From assembly GCA_002339265.1 (NCBI GenBank), contig DDKG01000254.1, positions 1 through 29,296 of the forward strand: a DNA stretch of 29,296 bases, read 5' to 3'. Every line of letters begins with the position of its first letter. Within the stretch, counting starts at the first letter, position 1. Below, piece by piece: positions 9,703 through 16,580 of this stretch. This stretch comes from Massilia sp. UBA2604. Its GTDB lineage: Bacteria > Pseudomonadota > Gammaproteobacteria > Burkholderiales > Burkholderiaceae_D. The notes under the pieces were generated by a model. It searched no databases and had not been told where the DNA came from. It saw only the letters and a program-made list of their open reading frames with translations. Made by a program: the position numbers and the translations under genes.

Positions 9703-9834
9703 CCGCTCAGGCACAAGCCTGGCGCCATTCGTTCGTAAGCGTACGGACCTTGCTTTTTCGGCGGGGTACTGTCTGCCTGGATCGAAGGCGGTGTCATGCC
9801 GTCCCGCTAATTGACAGGATATTGGGAGATTGCC

Positions 9835-10584
9835 ATGAAAAAAAGCATCCTGATGTGTTCCCTGGTGGCTGCCCTGGCGCCGGCCGGCATGATGCTGGCG
9901 ACAAGCAACACGGCCCTGGCGCAGACCTTGCCGCTCAGCCGCACCGTGACGCCCGCCATCGAAGGCTTCCATGTCGAAAAAGTGCCGCGCCTGGAGCAGG
10001 GCGCCGCCTTGCACTTCCACGTCTACGGCACCCAGAACGCCACGGTGAACGTGACCATCGACGGCGCGACCCGCGCCGTCCAGATGCAGGAAACCGACCC
10101 CGGCCGCTACAGCGGCAGCTATGTGATCGGCAACCATGACCGCTTCCAGCCGAATAGTCCGGTGACCGCCGAAATGCGCTTGGGCAGCCAGGTGGCCACC
10201 ACCGTGCTGCGCGACGGCCTGGTGAGCGGGGGCACGGCGCAGTCGCAGGAGCCGGTGCGGCAACTGGCGTCGAAGGATGCCGGCGTCGCCAGCGCGGCTC
10301 CCGGCGCCGCGCCGCCGCCACCGCCGCGCACGACCGAGCGTCCGCGGGTAGCGCGCTACTGCACCAGTTGCGCGATCGTCGAGAAAGTCGAGATCGTGCG
10401 CGATGCGGTGGGCAGTTCGCGGCCGCTGGCCAGCGACGTGCAGGCAGCCCAGCGCTATCGGGTGACGGTGCGTTTCAATACGACCGATGCGACCCAGGCG
10501 ATCGAGTACGACAACCATCCGGGATACCGCAAGGGTGACCGGGTGCGTGTCAACGATGGGGTGTTGTCGCTGGATAAGGAATAA
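9835..10584 (+). CDS. Secreted two-domain envelope protein of unknown function
   Basis: The product is 249 residues. A Sec signal peptide starts MKKSILMCSLVAALAPAG and probably cleaves after ALA near residue 30. There is no lipobox at the cleavage region. Domain 1 (about 38-130) looks like an all-beta sandwich (phrases such as LHFHVYGTQNATVNVTIDGA). A Pro-rich linker with PPPPP (about 158-166) joins it to domain 2, which begins RYCTSCAIVEKVEIV and ends in RVRVNDGVLSL. Domain 2 resembles the beta portion of SlyB/Pcp-like outer-membrane proteins, but the glycine-zipper membrane hairpin normally in its middle is absent. The start at 9835 has GGGAGA upstream; the frame open from 9811 adds residues that break the signal peptide. 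The family assignment is from memory of sequence patterns. Confidence 0.75.
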   Translation: MKKSILMCSLVAALAPAGMMLATSNTALAQTLPLSRTVTPAIEGFHVEKVPRLEQGAALHFHVYGTQNATVNVTIDGATRAVQMQETDPGRYSGSYVIGNHDRFQPNSPVTAEMRLGSQVATTVLRDGLVSGGTAQSQEPVRQLASKDAGVASAAPGAAPPPPPRTTERPRVARYCTSCAIVEKVEIVRDAVGSSRPLASDVQAAQRYRVTVRFNTTDATQAIEYDNHPGYRKGDRVRVNDGVLSLDKE

Positions 10585-10622
10585 CCAGCCAAGTAGTTAT
10601 GGCCAGCAGTCGCAAAACGTCG

Positions 10623-10699
10623 TTCCCGCGGAGGCGGGAACCTAAGGTTGCAAGCGTCTCGATAACGCCAGCTTACTTAGGTTCCCGCCTCCGCGGGAA
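10623..10699. repeat. REPIN-like inverted pair of REP hairpins
   Basis: Two 24-bp arms (10623-10646 and 10676-10699) are perfect inverted copies separated by 29 bp. Each arm is built on a small hairpin, GTTCCCGC-4 nt-GCGGGAA(C), with the flank CCTAAG. Related hairpins with CCCCGC/GCGGGG stems occur at 18150-18250. This head-to-head arrangement is that of REPIN elements, mobilised by REP-associated tyrosine transposases in other bacteria. No transposase gene is in this window. Confidence 0.75.
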
Positions 10700-10732
10700 G
10701 TCGTTATCTCCAGTGGAGGTAACGACGTTTTT
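10700..10732 (+). terminator. Rho-independent terminator joined to the REPIN
   Basis: A 12-bp stem (GTCGTTATCTCC with GGAGGTAACGAC, one T-G pair) with an AGT loop is followed by TTTTT at 10728-10732. It ends the transcript of the secreted-protein gene. It directly abuts the right REP arm, and the sequence just after it (AACGACGTT) is the inverse of the sequence left of the first arm (AACGTCGTT), as if about 23 bp had been inserted into one side of a longer palindrome. Confidence 0.8.
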
Positions 10733-10762
10733 ATGGCTAACTAGTATTGGAGCTGCCGCAGC

Positions 10763-11617
10763 TCAAACCGTTGCCAGCACCTGGTCATCACCCGGCTGAT
10801 CGAGCTCTGCCTTCTGCTTGGCGGCGCCCTTGGTGCGCGAACGTGAGGGCGGCAGGCGGCGCAGGGTCTTGAGCGCTTCGGCATCCTTGATGCCGATCGT
10901 GCGCTGGTCGACGGTGATCAGGCCGATCTCGTTGAAGGCCGACAAGGTGCGGCTGACGGTCTCGAGCGTGAGGCCAAGATAGCTGCCGATCTCGTGGCGG
11001 GTCATGCGCAGGTTGAACAGCTTGCTGGAATAACCCATCGCGGCGAAGCGGTCGGCGAGCGAGACCAGGAAGCGGGCCACGCGGGCCTCGGCCGACAGCG
11101 CGCCGAGCATGCCGATCATGGTTTGCTCGCGCACCAGTTCGCGGCTCATCACGCCGTACATCATGTTCTCGAGTTCGCTGTGCACGCGACCCAGTGCGGT
11201 CAGTTTCTTGAACGGCAACAGGATCAGGTCGCAATCGGACAGCGCCACGGCCTCGGAGGCGTAGTGGCGGGTGTGGATGCCGTCGACGCCGAGCATGTCG
11301 CCCTTCATGGGGAAGCTCAGCACCTGTTCGTTGCCGAACTCGTCGATCAGCACCGTCTTGAGGAAGCCCGAGTTGACGATGTACAAGGTGTCGAAGGCCT
11401 GGCCGATCGTGTGCACGCGCTGTCCCGTTTTGAACTGGACGTGCTGGAACAGCAATTCTTCGGAGCTCACCGACACGCTGGCTGGAATACGGAGCAGGTC
11501 GCACACTTCTTTCAGGTTGGACCAGAGGCGACCCTGGCGCTGCCGTCCCGCTTCCATCGGGGAATGCAGGGTAGGCTGGGTAACATTGCGTTGATCTGAC
11601 GGTGGCTGGGACTGCAT
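10763..11617 (-). CDS. Crp/Fnr-family transcription regulator with an incomplete FNR cluster-cysteine set
   Basis: The product is 284 residues (286 if the ATG at 11623 is used). A cyclic-nucleotide-binding-type beta-roll (about 55-150) and dimerisation helix precede a Crp-type winged helix ending in LTLETVSRTLSAFNEIGLI. The E-x-x-S-R set in the recognition helix is that of FNR, which reads TTGAT half sites. E. coli FNR holds a 4Fe-4S cluster with C20, C23, C29 and C122. Only two cysteines exist here, in KEVCDLL and SDCDLI, plausibly equivalent to C29 and C122, so a standard cluster is unlikely. Starting at 11617 places GGAG six bases upstream; it abuts the 11623 ATG. The N- and C-terminal tails are longer than FNR's. 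Effector unknown. Confidence 0.88.
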   Translation of the reverse strand: MQSQPPSDQRNVTQPTLHSPMEAGRQRQGRLWSNLKEVCDLLRIPASVSVSSEELLFQHVQFKTGQRVHTIGQAFDTLYIVNSGFLKTVLIDEFGNEQVLSFPMKGDMLGVDGIHTRHYASEAVALSDCDLILLPFKKLTALGRVHSELENMMYGVMSRELVREQTMIGMLGALSAEARVARFLVSLADRFAAMGYSSKLFNLRMTRHEIGSYLGLTLETVSRTLSAFNEIGLITVDQRTIGIKDAEALKTLRRLPPSRSRTKGAAKQKAELDQPGDDQVLATV

Positions 11618-11977
11618 GCTCATCTCCGGTAAGGAACTCAGGTTTCACGCGATCCCCGCGGCACGGCAGCGTGCGCTAGCGCGTCTGCCATGCCATTGTT
11701 TTATCTGGCTGACGCCGTGACTTGGATCGCAAGCAAGTCGAAACGCTGAATTCAGTATGCCAACACGAGTCCGGCACGAATATCAGCGTTGCCTGAATAT
11801 GTAGGTAGGACAGATGGTGCGGTCGTAGGAATACTCCTACCACCAAGAGCGTCGCGCGAATGGCGGAAGGTGGCAGGACGGAAACAGACGGGGTGTGTCG
11901 GGGTGGCAGCGCCAGCCGCCGAAATGGGGCGAGCGCCGCACGAAAACCACGCGTGGCGGTCAAAGGAAATCAGTGCG
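11618..11977. other. 354-bp gap upstream of the Crp/Fnr gene, with palindromes
   Basis: I see no credible gene here; the open frames lack ribosome sites and look like shadows. It must hold the Crp/Fnr promoter (minus strand) and the end of the response-regulator transcript. Notable sites are the inverted repeat GTAGGA-ATAC-TCCTAC at 11825-11840, a further GTAGGTAGGA at about 11801-11810, and the palindrome CTGAATTCAG at 11746-11755. No FNR-type TTGAT-N4-ATCAA box is visible. A -35/-10 pair could not be placed with confidence. Confidence 0.4.
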
Positions 11978-12622
11978 TCACGCCTTCATCGGTGACAACA
12001 GGCGGTGTGCGACGGCATATTGCACCATCTCCGACAGCGAGCTCATGCCCATTTTCTGCATGATGCGGGTCTTGTGGGTGCTGACGGTTTTCACTGACAG
12101 GTGCAGGCCGTTGGCGATTTCGGTGATCGACTTGCCGCTGACCAGATGCGAAAAAACCTCAAATTCGCGGTCTGACAACTGCTTGTGCAACAACTGTTCA
12201 CTGGGCGCCATGATGTTCAGCGCCAATTGCTCGGCCACTTCCGTACTGATGTAGGGCCGCCCCGAGGCGACCTTGCGGATCGCCCCCACCAGCTGCGTGC
12301 CCGCGCTTTCCTTGGTGAGATAACCCTGGGCGCCGGCCCGGATCGCACGCACCGCGTACTGTTCTTCCTCATGCATGGTGAGGATCAGGATAGCCAGCTT
12401 GGGCGCTTCGCTGCGCACCTGCCGGATCAGGTCGACGCCGCTGCGGCCGGGCATGGACAGGTCGAGCAGCAGCAGGTCGAAGCCGCCCTGGCGTACCAGC
12501 GACAACACTTCGAAGCCATTGGTGGCCTCGCCCACGATGTCGACTTCCTCGGCGCCGTCCAGGATGCGCTTGAGTCCCTCGCGCATGATCGTGTGGTCAT
12601 CGGCGATGACGATTCTTACCAT
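11978..12622 (-). CDS. NarL/FixJ-family response regulator
   Basis: The product is 214 residues. The receiver domain (1-120) has the acidic pair D8-D9, phospho-acceptor D54 (LLLLDLSMPG), T82 and K104, all standard. The C-terminal LuxR-type helix-turn-helix (about 148-208) contains LSDREFEVFSHLVSGKS and SVKTVSTHKTRIMQKM. It is a two-component DNA-binding regulator, but no histidine kinase gene is in the window, so its partner is encoded elsewhere. AAGGAA precedes the ATG. It lies 87 bp downstream of the universal stress gene on the same strand and may be co-transcribed with it. It resembles NarL/UvrY-type proteins; I cannot name an orthologue. Confidence 0.93.
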   Translation of the reverse strand: MVRIVIADDHTIMREGLKRILDGAEEVDIVGEATNGFEVLSLVRQGGFDLLLLDLSMPGRSGVDLIRQVRSEAPKLAILILTMHEEEQYAVRAIRAGAQGYLTKESAGTQLVGAIRKVASGRPYISTEVAEQLALNIMAPSEQLLHKQLSDREFEVFSHLVSGKSITEIANGLHLSVKTVSTHKTRIMQKMGMSSLSEMVQYAVAHRLLSPMKA

Positions 12623-12676
12623 TATCGATTCCTTGAACCTGAAGCGGTTTCCTACCCTAGATCAGCAAACGATTGT

Positions 12677-12692
12677 AACTGTAAATACAGTT
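12677..12692. promoter_or_regulatory. Perfect 7-2-7 inverted repeat upstream of the response-regulator gene
   Basis: AACTGTA-AA-TACAGTT lies between the stress protein gene and the response regulator, 55 bp before the latter's ATG. Without a T-run it is a better candidate operator than terminator. It could serve autoregulation by the LuxR-type regulator, but that is only inference. Confidence 0.4.
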
Positions 12693-12709
12693 GAGCGTGG
12701 AGAGCGGGG

Positions 12710-13177
12710 TCAAGAAGCGGCCGGCTCGGCGATCAGGCGGTGCACCAGCACCGGCTTGGTCGTGTGCGACAACACCTTGTTGGTGACGCTGCCCAGCAAC
12801 AGCTGGTTCCAGCCGCTGCGGCCGTGCGAGCCCATGAAGATCAGGTCGCAGCCCTCCTGCTCGGCGACGTCGACGATCTTGAGCGCCGCGGAATCGGAAA
12901 ACGCCGTCATGCACGCGTACTGCAGGTTGGCGCCGGCGCAGGAGCGCGTGATCTTGCCCATGTATTCCTCGCCCATGCGCCGCATCTGCGCGATGTATTC
13001 CTCTTCGCTGGGGTAGGATGGTGGAATGATCTCGACGTACACGGGGTACTGGTACTCGGGGGCGACGAACAGGGCCAGCACCTCGGCGCCCATTTGCTGC
13101 GCGAATTTGACGCCGGCGCAGGCGGTATGCTGCGACACGGCCGAACCGTCGGTGGTGATCAGGATCTTGCGGTACAT
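12710..13177 (-). CDS. Universal stress protein UspA family
   Basis: This single-domain Usp has 155 residues and starts MYRKILITTDGSAVSQH, with the conserved early D. The nucleotide-binding motif G-x2-G-x9-G-S is intact in GSHGRSGWNQLLLGS (about residues 122-136), so it is probably of the ATP-binding class. GGAGG lies just before the ATG at 13177; an ATG further upstream at 13201 lacks this. The promoter region carries an FNR-like box, consistent with induction under low oxygen, as known for Usp genes in other Proteobacteria. The gene sits in one block with a Crp/Fnr protein and a response regulator. Confidence 0.93.
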   Translation of the reverse strand: MYRKILITTDGSAVSQHTACAGVKFAQQMGAEVLALFVAPEYQYPVYVEIIPPSYPSEEEYIAQMRRMGEEYMGKITRSCAGANLQYACMTAFSDSAALKIVDVAEQEGCDLIFMGSHGRSGWNQLLLGSVTNKVLSHTTKPVLVHRLIAEPAAS

Positions 13178-13217
13178 GATGTTCCTCCAACTAGGCCACA
13201 TTCTGCAGACTCAGTGC

Positions 13218-13259
13218 AGGATGGCGATTTCTGAGACGCAAACAGTTGAGTTCCATCAA
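13218..13259 (-). promoter_or_regulatory. FNR-type box and candidate class II promoter of the stress protein gene
   Basis: On the minus strand the sequence reads TTGAT-GGAA-CTCAA (13259-13246), 9 of 10 matches to the FNR half sites TTGAT/ATCAA. Its centre at 13252.5 would be -41.5 from a start near 13211, the normal class II activator position. At the matching -12 to -7 place is CATCCT (13223-13218), a weak -10. The leader to the ATG would be about 33 nt. Confidence 0.6.
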
Positions 13260-13417
13260 ATGAACGCAACCTGCTGCGATGCGACACTAAACCTCGAAAA
13301 CTGACCTGCGATTACAAAATACAACACCGAGCTTATAAAAAGCATCAGGAACCCCCGTTTTTGATTGTCGCGGAATTAAGTTTCGATGTCCATTTTGTTG
13401 CATTGCCTTCTCTGAGA

Positions 13418-13446
13418 TTTACCTACGGCAACCACGCTGCTACACT
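13418..13446 (+). promoter_or_regulatory. Candidate sigma-70 promoter of cheZ-cheA
   Basis: TTTACC (13418-13423) is separated by 17 bp from TACACT (13441-13446), predicting a start near 13453 and a leader of about 107 nt before the cheZ ATG. The rest of the 382-bp gap between the stress gene and cheZ (13178-13559) shows nothing else I can support. No sigma-28 flagellar promoter was seen. Confidence 0.5.
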
Positions 13447-13559
13447 CGCTTCAATTACTCCACCGAAACTTAAACGGCCGAACCGGCCCGGTGGACGCAG
13501 CAGAACCCCCGGATTGCAGAGCTGATTGCTCATTTATACATTATGGAGAAGCAGGGATT

Positions 13560-14438
13560 ATGACCGACGCCGCTGACGATTTCGACGCACTATTCGAGGA
13601 AGTGGCGGCGCAGCGCACCAGCGCACCGCCTGGCCCCTCCGCTGCGGCCGAGCCGGCCCCGGCCGCCGCCAGCAACGATGAGGACGACCTGGAATCATTA
13701 TTCGACCAGGTGTCCGCCACCGCCGCCCCGGCAGCCGTCGCCGTGGCTGCCACAGCCGCTGTTGCCACCGTTGCTCCGGCCACTTCCGCCGCTCCGGCTG
13801 CCGGCGCGCATGCCGAGGATGGCCACGAAGGCGGCATGTTCGAACGCCTGGGCGGCATCGTCCGCCTGCTGCACGACTCGCTGCGCGAGCTGGGCTACGA
13901 CAAGGCGCTCACCGAGGCCTCGTCGCAGATCGTCGACGCCCAGGACCGCCTGGAATACGTCGCCACCCTGACCGAACAGGCTGCCAACAAGGTGCTGAAT
14001 ACCCTGGACGAGGGCATGCCGGCGCAAGACCAGCTGCAGAAACAGGCCAAGGACATGGAAACCCGCTGGGCCGACCTGTTCGAAGGCAAGCTGAGCCTGG
14101 ACGAATTCAAGGCCCTGGCCGGCGATTCGCGCCAGTTCGCGGCGGTGGTCAACGAGGCGACCGAAGCCGAGCGCGCACGCCTGCTCGAGATCATGATGGC
14201 CCAGGACTTCCAGGACATCACCGGCCAGCTGATCAAGAAGGTCGTCAAGATCACGCAGACCGTCGAGAGCGAACTGGCCCAGCTGCTGCGCGACAATGCA
14301 CCACCGGATATCAAGGAAAAGCTGGCCAAGAAAGAGCAGCCAGCGGCTCCCGCGCCGCTGATGCAGGGCCCGTCGGTGCCGGAAGCGGCGCTGAACCAGG
14401 ACAATGTTGACGATCTTCTTGCCGATCTGGGATTCTAA
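13560..14438 (+). CDS. cheZ: CheZ-type CheY-P phosphatase with an N-terminal extension
   Basis: The product is 292 residues, longer than E. coli CheZ (214). The helical core includes AQDFQDITGQLIKKV, where D219 and Q223 match the catalytic D143 and Q147 of E. coli. The C-terminus, QDNVDDLLADLGF, is the CheY-binding peptide. The first roughly 90 residues are an Ala/Pro-rich extension with two acidic-hydrophobic motifs, DDFDALFEEV (7-16) and DDLESLFDQV (42-51), that resemble the C-terminal peptide. The ATG at 13560 follows GGAG-containing sequence and starts a sensible protein; the frame open from 13491 adds an unrelated stretch. The stop overlaps the cheA start (TAATG). It would dephosphorylate CheY in the cytoplasm. 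Confidence 0.9.
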   Translation: MTDAADDFDALFEEVAAQRTSAPPGPSAAAEPAPAAASNDEDDLESLFDQVSATAAPAAVAVAATAAVATVAPATSAAPAAGAHAEDGHEGGMFERLGGIVRLLHDSLRELGYDKALTEASSQIVDAQDRLEYVATLTEQAANKVLNTLDEGMPAQDQLQKQAKDMETRWADLFEGKLSLDEFKALAGDSRQFAAVVNEATEAERARLLEIMMAQDFQDITGQLIKKVVKITQTVESELAQLLRDNAPPDIKEKLAKKEQPAAPAPLMQGPSVPEAALNQDNVDDLLADLGF

Positions 14439-16333
14439 TGGACGATATGCTGAAGGATTTCGTCGTCGAGGCGATGGATCTGGCGGTAAACGTAGAAGAA
14501 CACCTGCTGCGCCTCGAACGCGACCCCGATAACAAGGAAACGCTGAACGCGGTGTTCCGGTCGTTCCACACGATCAAGGGCGGCGCCGGCTTCATGGGCC
14601 TGCCCGCGCTGGTAGCGGCCTGCCACCTGACCGAGAACCTGTTCGACGCGCTGCGCACCGGCGCCGCGCCGGTGACGCCGCTCGCGATCGAGGCGGCGCT
14701 GCAGGCGTCCGGCTTCGTGGCCGACCAGCTCGGTGACCTGAACAACGGCACGCCGCCGGAAGGCCTGGCGCAGATGCCGGGCGACCTTGAGCGCATCCTG
14801 ATGGACGCGATCGAAGGCAAGGACAGCGCCCCGGCGGCTGCCGCACCGGCGCCGGCCGCCGCCGTGGTGGCCGCAGCTGCTCCGGCAGCTCCTGCCGCAG
14901 CGCCAGCTGCCGCTGCAGCTGCAGCTGGCGAGGATGGCCTGGACTGGACCGGCATGTACAACGCCGTGGTCCCGGCCGCGAACGCGATCGCCGCCACCGC
15001 GGACGCTCCCGCTGTTGCCTCCGCTGCCGCCGCTGTTGTCGCGGCCGCTCCGGTTGCCGCACCAGCGCCTGCCGCCGCAACGCCGGCCGCCAAGAACTGG
15101 GACGGCGTCGAGCGCCGTACCGACAACAAGCCCGCCGCCGCCGCGCCGGCCAAGGACGAGAGCATCCGTATCGATGCGGTCAAGCTCGACGCGCTGCTCG
15201 AAGTGGCCGGCGAGTCGGTGCAGGCCGCCAACCAGGCCGCGGTGCTGCTGGAACGCCTTCAGCAGTTCAAGTTCGAAGGCCAGGCCGCGGTGCTGATCGC
15301 GACCCTGACCGAAACCCTGGAGCGCGCCTCGCGCTACTCGGCCGAGCTGCAGCGCGCCACGCTCGCGACCCGCATGCAGCCGGTGGGCCGCCTGTTCCAG
15401 AAATTCCCGCGCCTGGTGCGCGAGCTGGCGAAAGACCTCGGCAAGGACGTCGAGCTGACCATCGAAGGCGCCGAGACCGAAGTCGACCGCGTGGTGGTGG
15501 ACAGCCTGTACGATCCGCTGGTGCACATGCTGAGGAACGCCCTGGACCACGGTATCGAGGCTCCGGAAGCGCGCGTCGCCGCCGGCAAGCCGGCCAAGGC
15601 GTACATCCTGCTCAAAGCCTGGCAGGAAGCGAACAGCGTCATGATCGTGCTGCAGGACGACGGCAAGGGCATGGACCCGGTCGTCCTGCGCAAGAAGGCG
15701 ATCGACAAGGGCCTGATCGGCGAGAACGGCGCCCAGAGCGACGAAGACGCCTATCAGCTCGTGTTCCTGCCGGGCTTCTCGACCAAGGAAGTGGCTTCCT
15801 CGGTGTCGGGCCGCGGCGTGGGCATGGACGTCGTGAAAACGGCGGTCGAGAAGAACCGCGGCGCAATCCGCATCGAAAGCCAGCTGGGCAAGGGCACCCG
15901 CTTCGCGATCCGCCTGCCGATCGAGCTGTCGATCGTGCCGACCATGCTGGTGTCGACCTCGGGCGCGCAACTGGCGCTGCCGATGGCCGTCGTCGAGCGC
16001 GTGGTCGAGCTGCCGGACGATTTCGCCTGCGTCGGCGGCGCCCCGGTGCTGAAAGACCAGGGCCGTCCGCTGCCGGTGCGTTCGCTGGCGCTGGCGCTGG
16101 GCTACGAAGCCGCTTCCGAAAAGGTCGGCATCGTCATCAACGCGCCGCAGCCCTACATCCTGGCGATGGAAGCCGTGGACGGCACCGCCGACCTGGTGAT
16201 CAAGCCGATGACCGCGCTGACGGTCGAAGGCATCACCGGCACCGCGCGTTCGGCCGAGGGTGAATTGGTGCTGGTGGTTGGCTTGTCGTTCCTGATGGAC
16301 GGTTGCAGGAGCAGCGTGCGCCTGGCCGCCTGA
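14438..16333 (+). CDS. cheA: CheA-type chemotaxis histidine kinase without a recognisable P2 domain
   Basis: The product is 631 residues. The P1/Hpt domain has the phospho-accepting H44 in SFHTIKGGAGFMG. From about 127 to 235 there is only an Ala/Pro-rich linker where P2, the CheY-docking domain, would normally lie. P3 dimerisation helices (about 245-310) lead to the HATPase with N box LRNALDHGIE (near 365), G1 DDGKGMD (near 408), F box FLPGFSTKE, and G2 GRGVGMD (near 459). The CheW-like P5 domain fills the C-terminus. No cheY, cheW or receptor gene is nearby, so partners are encoded elsewhere. Pairing with cheZ by a 1-bp stop/start overlap suggests coupled translation. A strong terminator follows. 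Confidence 0.92.
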   Translation: MDDMLKDFVVEAMDLAVNVEEHLLRLERDPDNKETLNAVFRSFHTIKGGAGFMGLPALVAACHLTENLFDALRTGAAPVTPLAIEAALQASGFVADQLGDLNNGTPPEGLAQMPGDLERILMDAIEGKDSAPAAAAPAPAAAVVAAAAPAAPAAAPAAAAAAAGEDGLDWTGMYNAVVPAANAIAATADAPAVASAAAAVVAAAPVAAPAPAAATPAAKNWDGVERRTDNKPAAAAPAKDESIRIDAVKLDALLEVAGESVQAANQAAVLLERLQQFKFEGQAAVLIATLTETLERASRYSAELQRATLATRMQPVGRLFQKFPRLVRELAKDLGKDVELTIEGAETEVDRVVVDSLYDPLVHMLRNALDHGIEAPEARVAAGKPAKAYILLKAWQEANSVMIVLQDDGKGMDPVVLRKKAIDKGLIGENGAQSDEDAYQLVFLPGFSTKEVASSVSGRGVGMDVVKTAVEKNRGAIRIESQLGKGTRFAIRLPIELSIVPTMLVSTSGAQLALPMAVVERVVELPDDFACVGGAPVLKDQGRPLPVRSLALALGYEAASEKVGIVINAPQPYILAMEAVDGTADLVIKPMTALTVEGITGTARSAEGELVLVVGLSFLMDGCRSSVRLAA

Positions 16334-16372
16334 TACAACGGTTTCCATAACCGCGCGCGAAAAGCGCAGACA

Positions 16373-16403
16373 AAAGCCTGTGTCATCGACACGGGCTTTT
16401 TTT
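16373..16403 (+). terminator. Rho-independent terminator of cheZ-cheA
   Basis: A 12-bp stem (AAAGCCTGTGTC with GACACGGGCTTT, one T-G pair) with an ATC loop runs into seven T residues. It separates the chemotaxis pair from the leu operon. Confidence 0.92.
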
Positions 16404-16436
16404 ATTTGCATCCAGCAAACCCCTTGCAAATATTAT

Positions 16437-16465
16437 TTGCCACGTGGTAAGGTCATTGGCATAAA
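16437..16465 (+). promoter_or_regulatory. Candidate sigma-70 promoter of the leu operon
   Basis: TTGCCA (16437-16442), 17 bp, then CATAAA (16460-16465) predicts a start near 16472 and a leader of about 108 nt. A second possible -10, CATAAT at 16507-16512, has a poorly spaced -35 (TTGGTG, 19 bp). I found no leucine-rich leader peptide, so classical attenuation is not evident. Confidence 0.55.
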
Positions 16466-16484
16466 CGTGCGCCGCCCCGGCTTG

Positions 16485-16498
16485 GTGCGGCACCGCAC
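16485..16498. promoter_or_regulatory. Inverted repeat GTGCGG-CA-CCGCAC in the leu leader
   Basis: A perfect 6-2-6 inverted repeat lies just downstream of the predicted leu start and upstream of the alternative -10. With a 2-nt centre it is a poor RNA hairpin and fits a protein-binding operator better. The binding protein is unknown. Confidence 0.35.
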
Positions 16499-16580
16499 AA
16501 TTATGGCATAATCGAAAACCGGTCTTGCCAGACACCATCTGGCGCGCCGCGCTTCACCTCACCGCAACACTGGATCGACC

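Noticed and set aside
9746..9776. Sigma-E/ECF-like promoter (GGACCTT ... GTCTG) for the secreted protein gene
   Set aside because: The spacing from GACCTT to TCTG is 20 bp against an expected 16, so the match is not credible.
12679..12690. CTGTAAATACAG as a LexA/SOS box
   Set aside because: LexA sites of this type need CTGT-N8-ACAG; only four bases separate the half sites here.
16466..16580. Leucine attenuator in the leu leader
   Set aside because: No short open frame rich in leucine codons and no terminator/antiterminator pair could be found in the leader.
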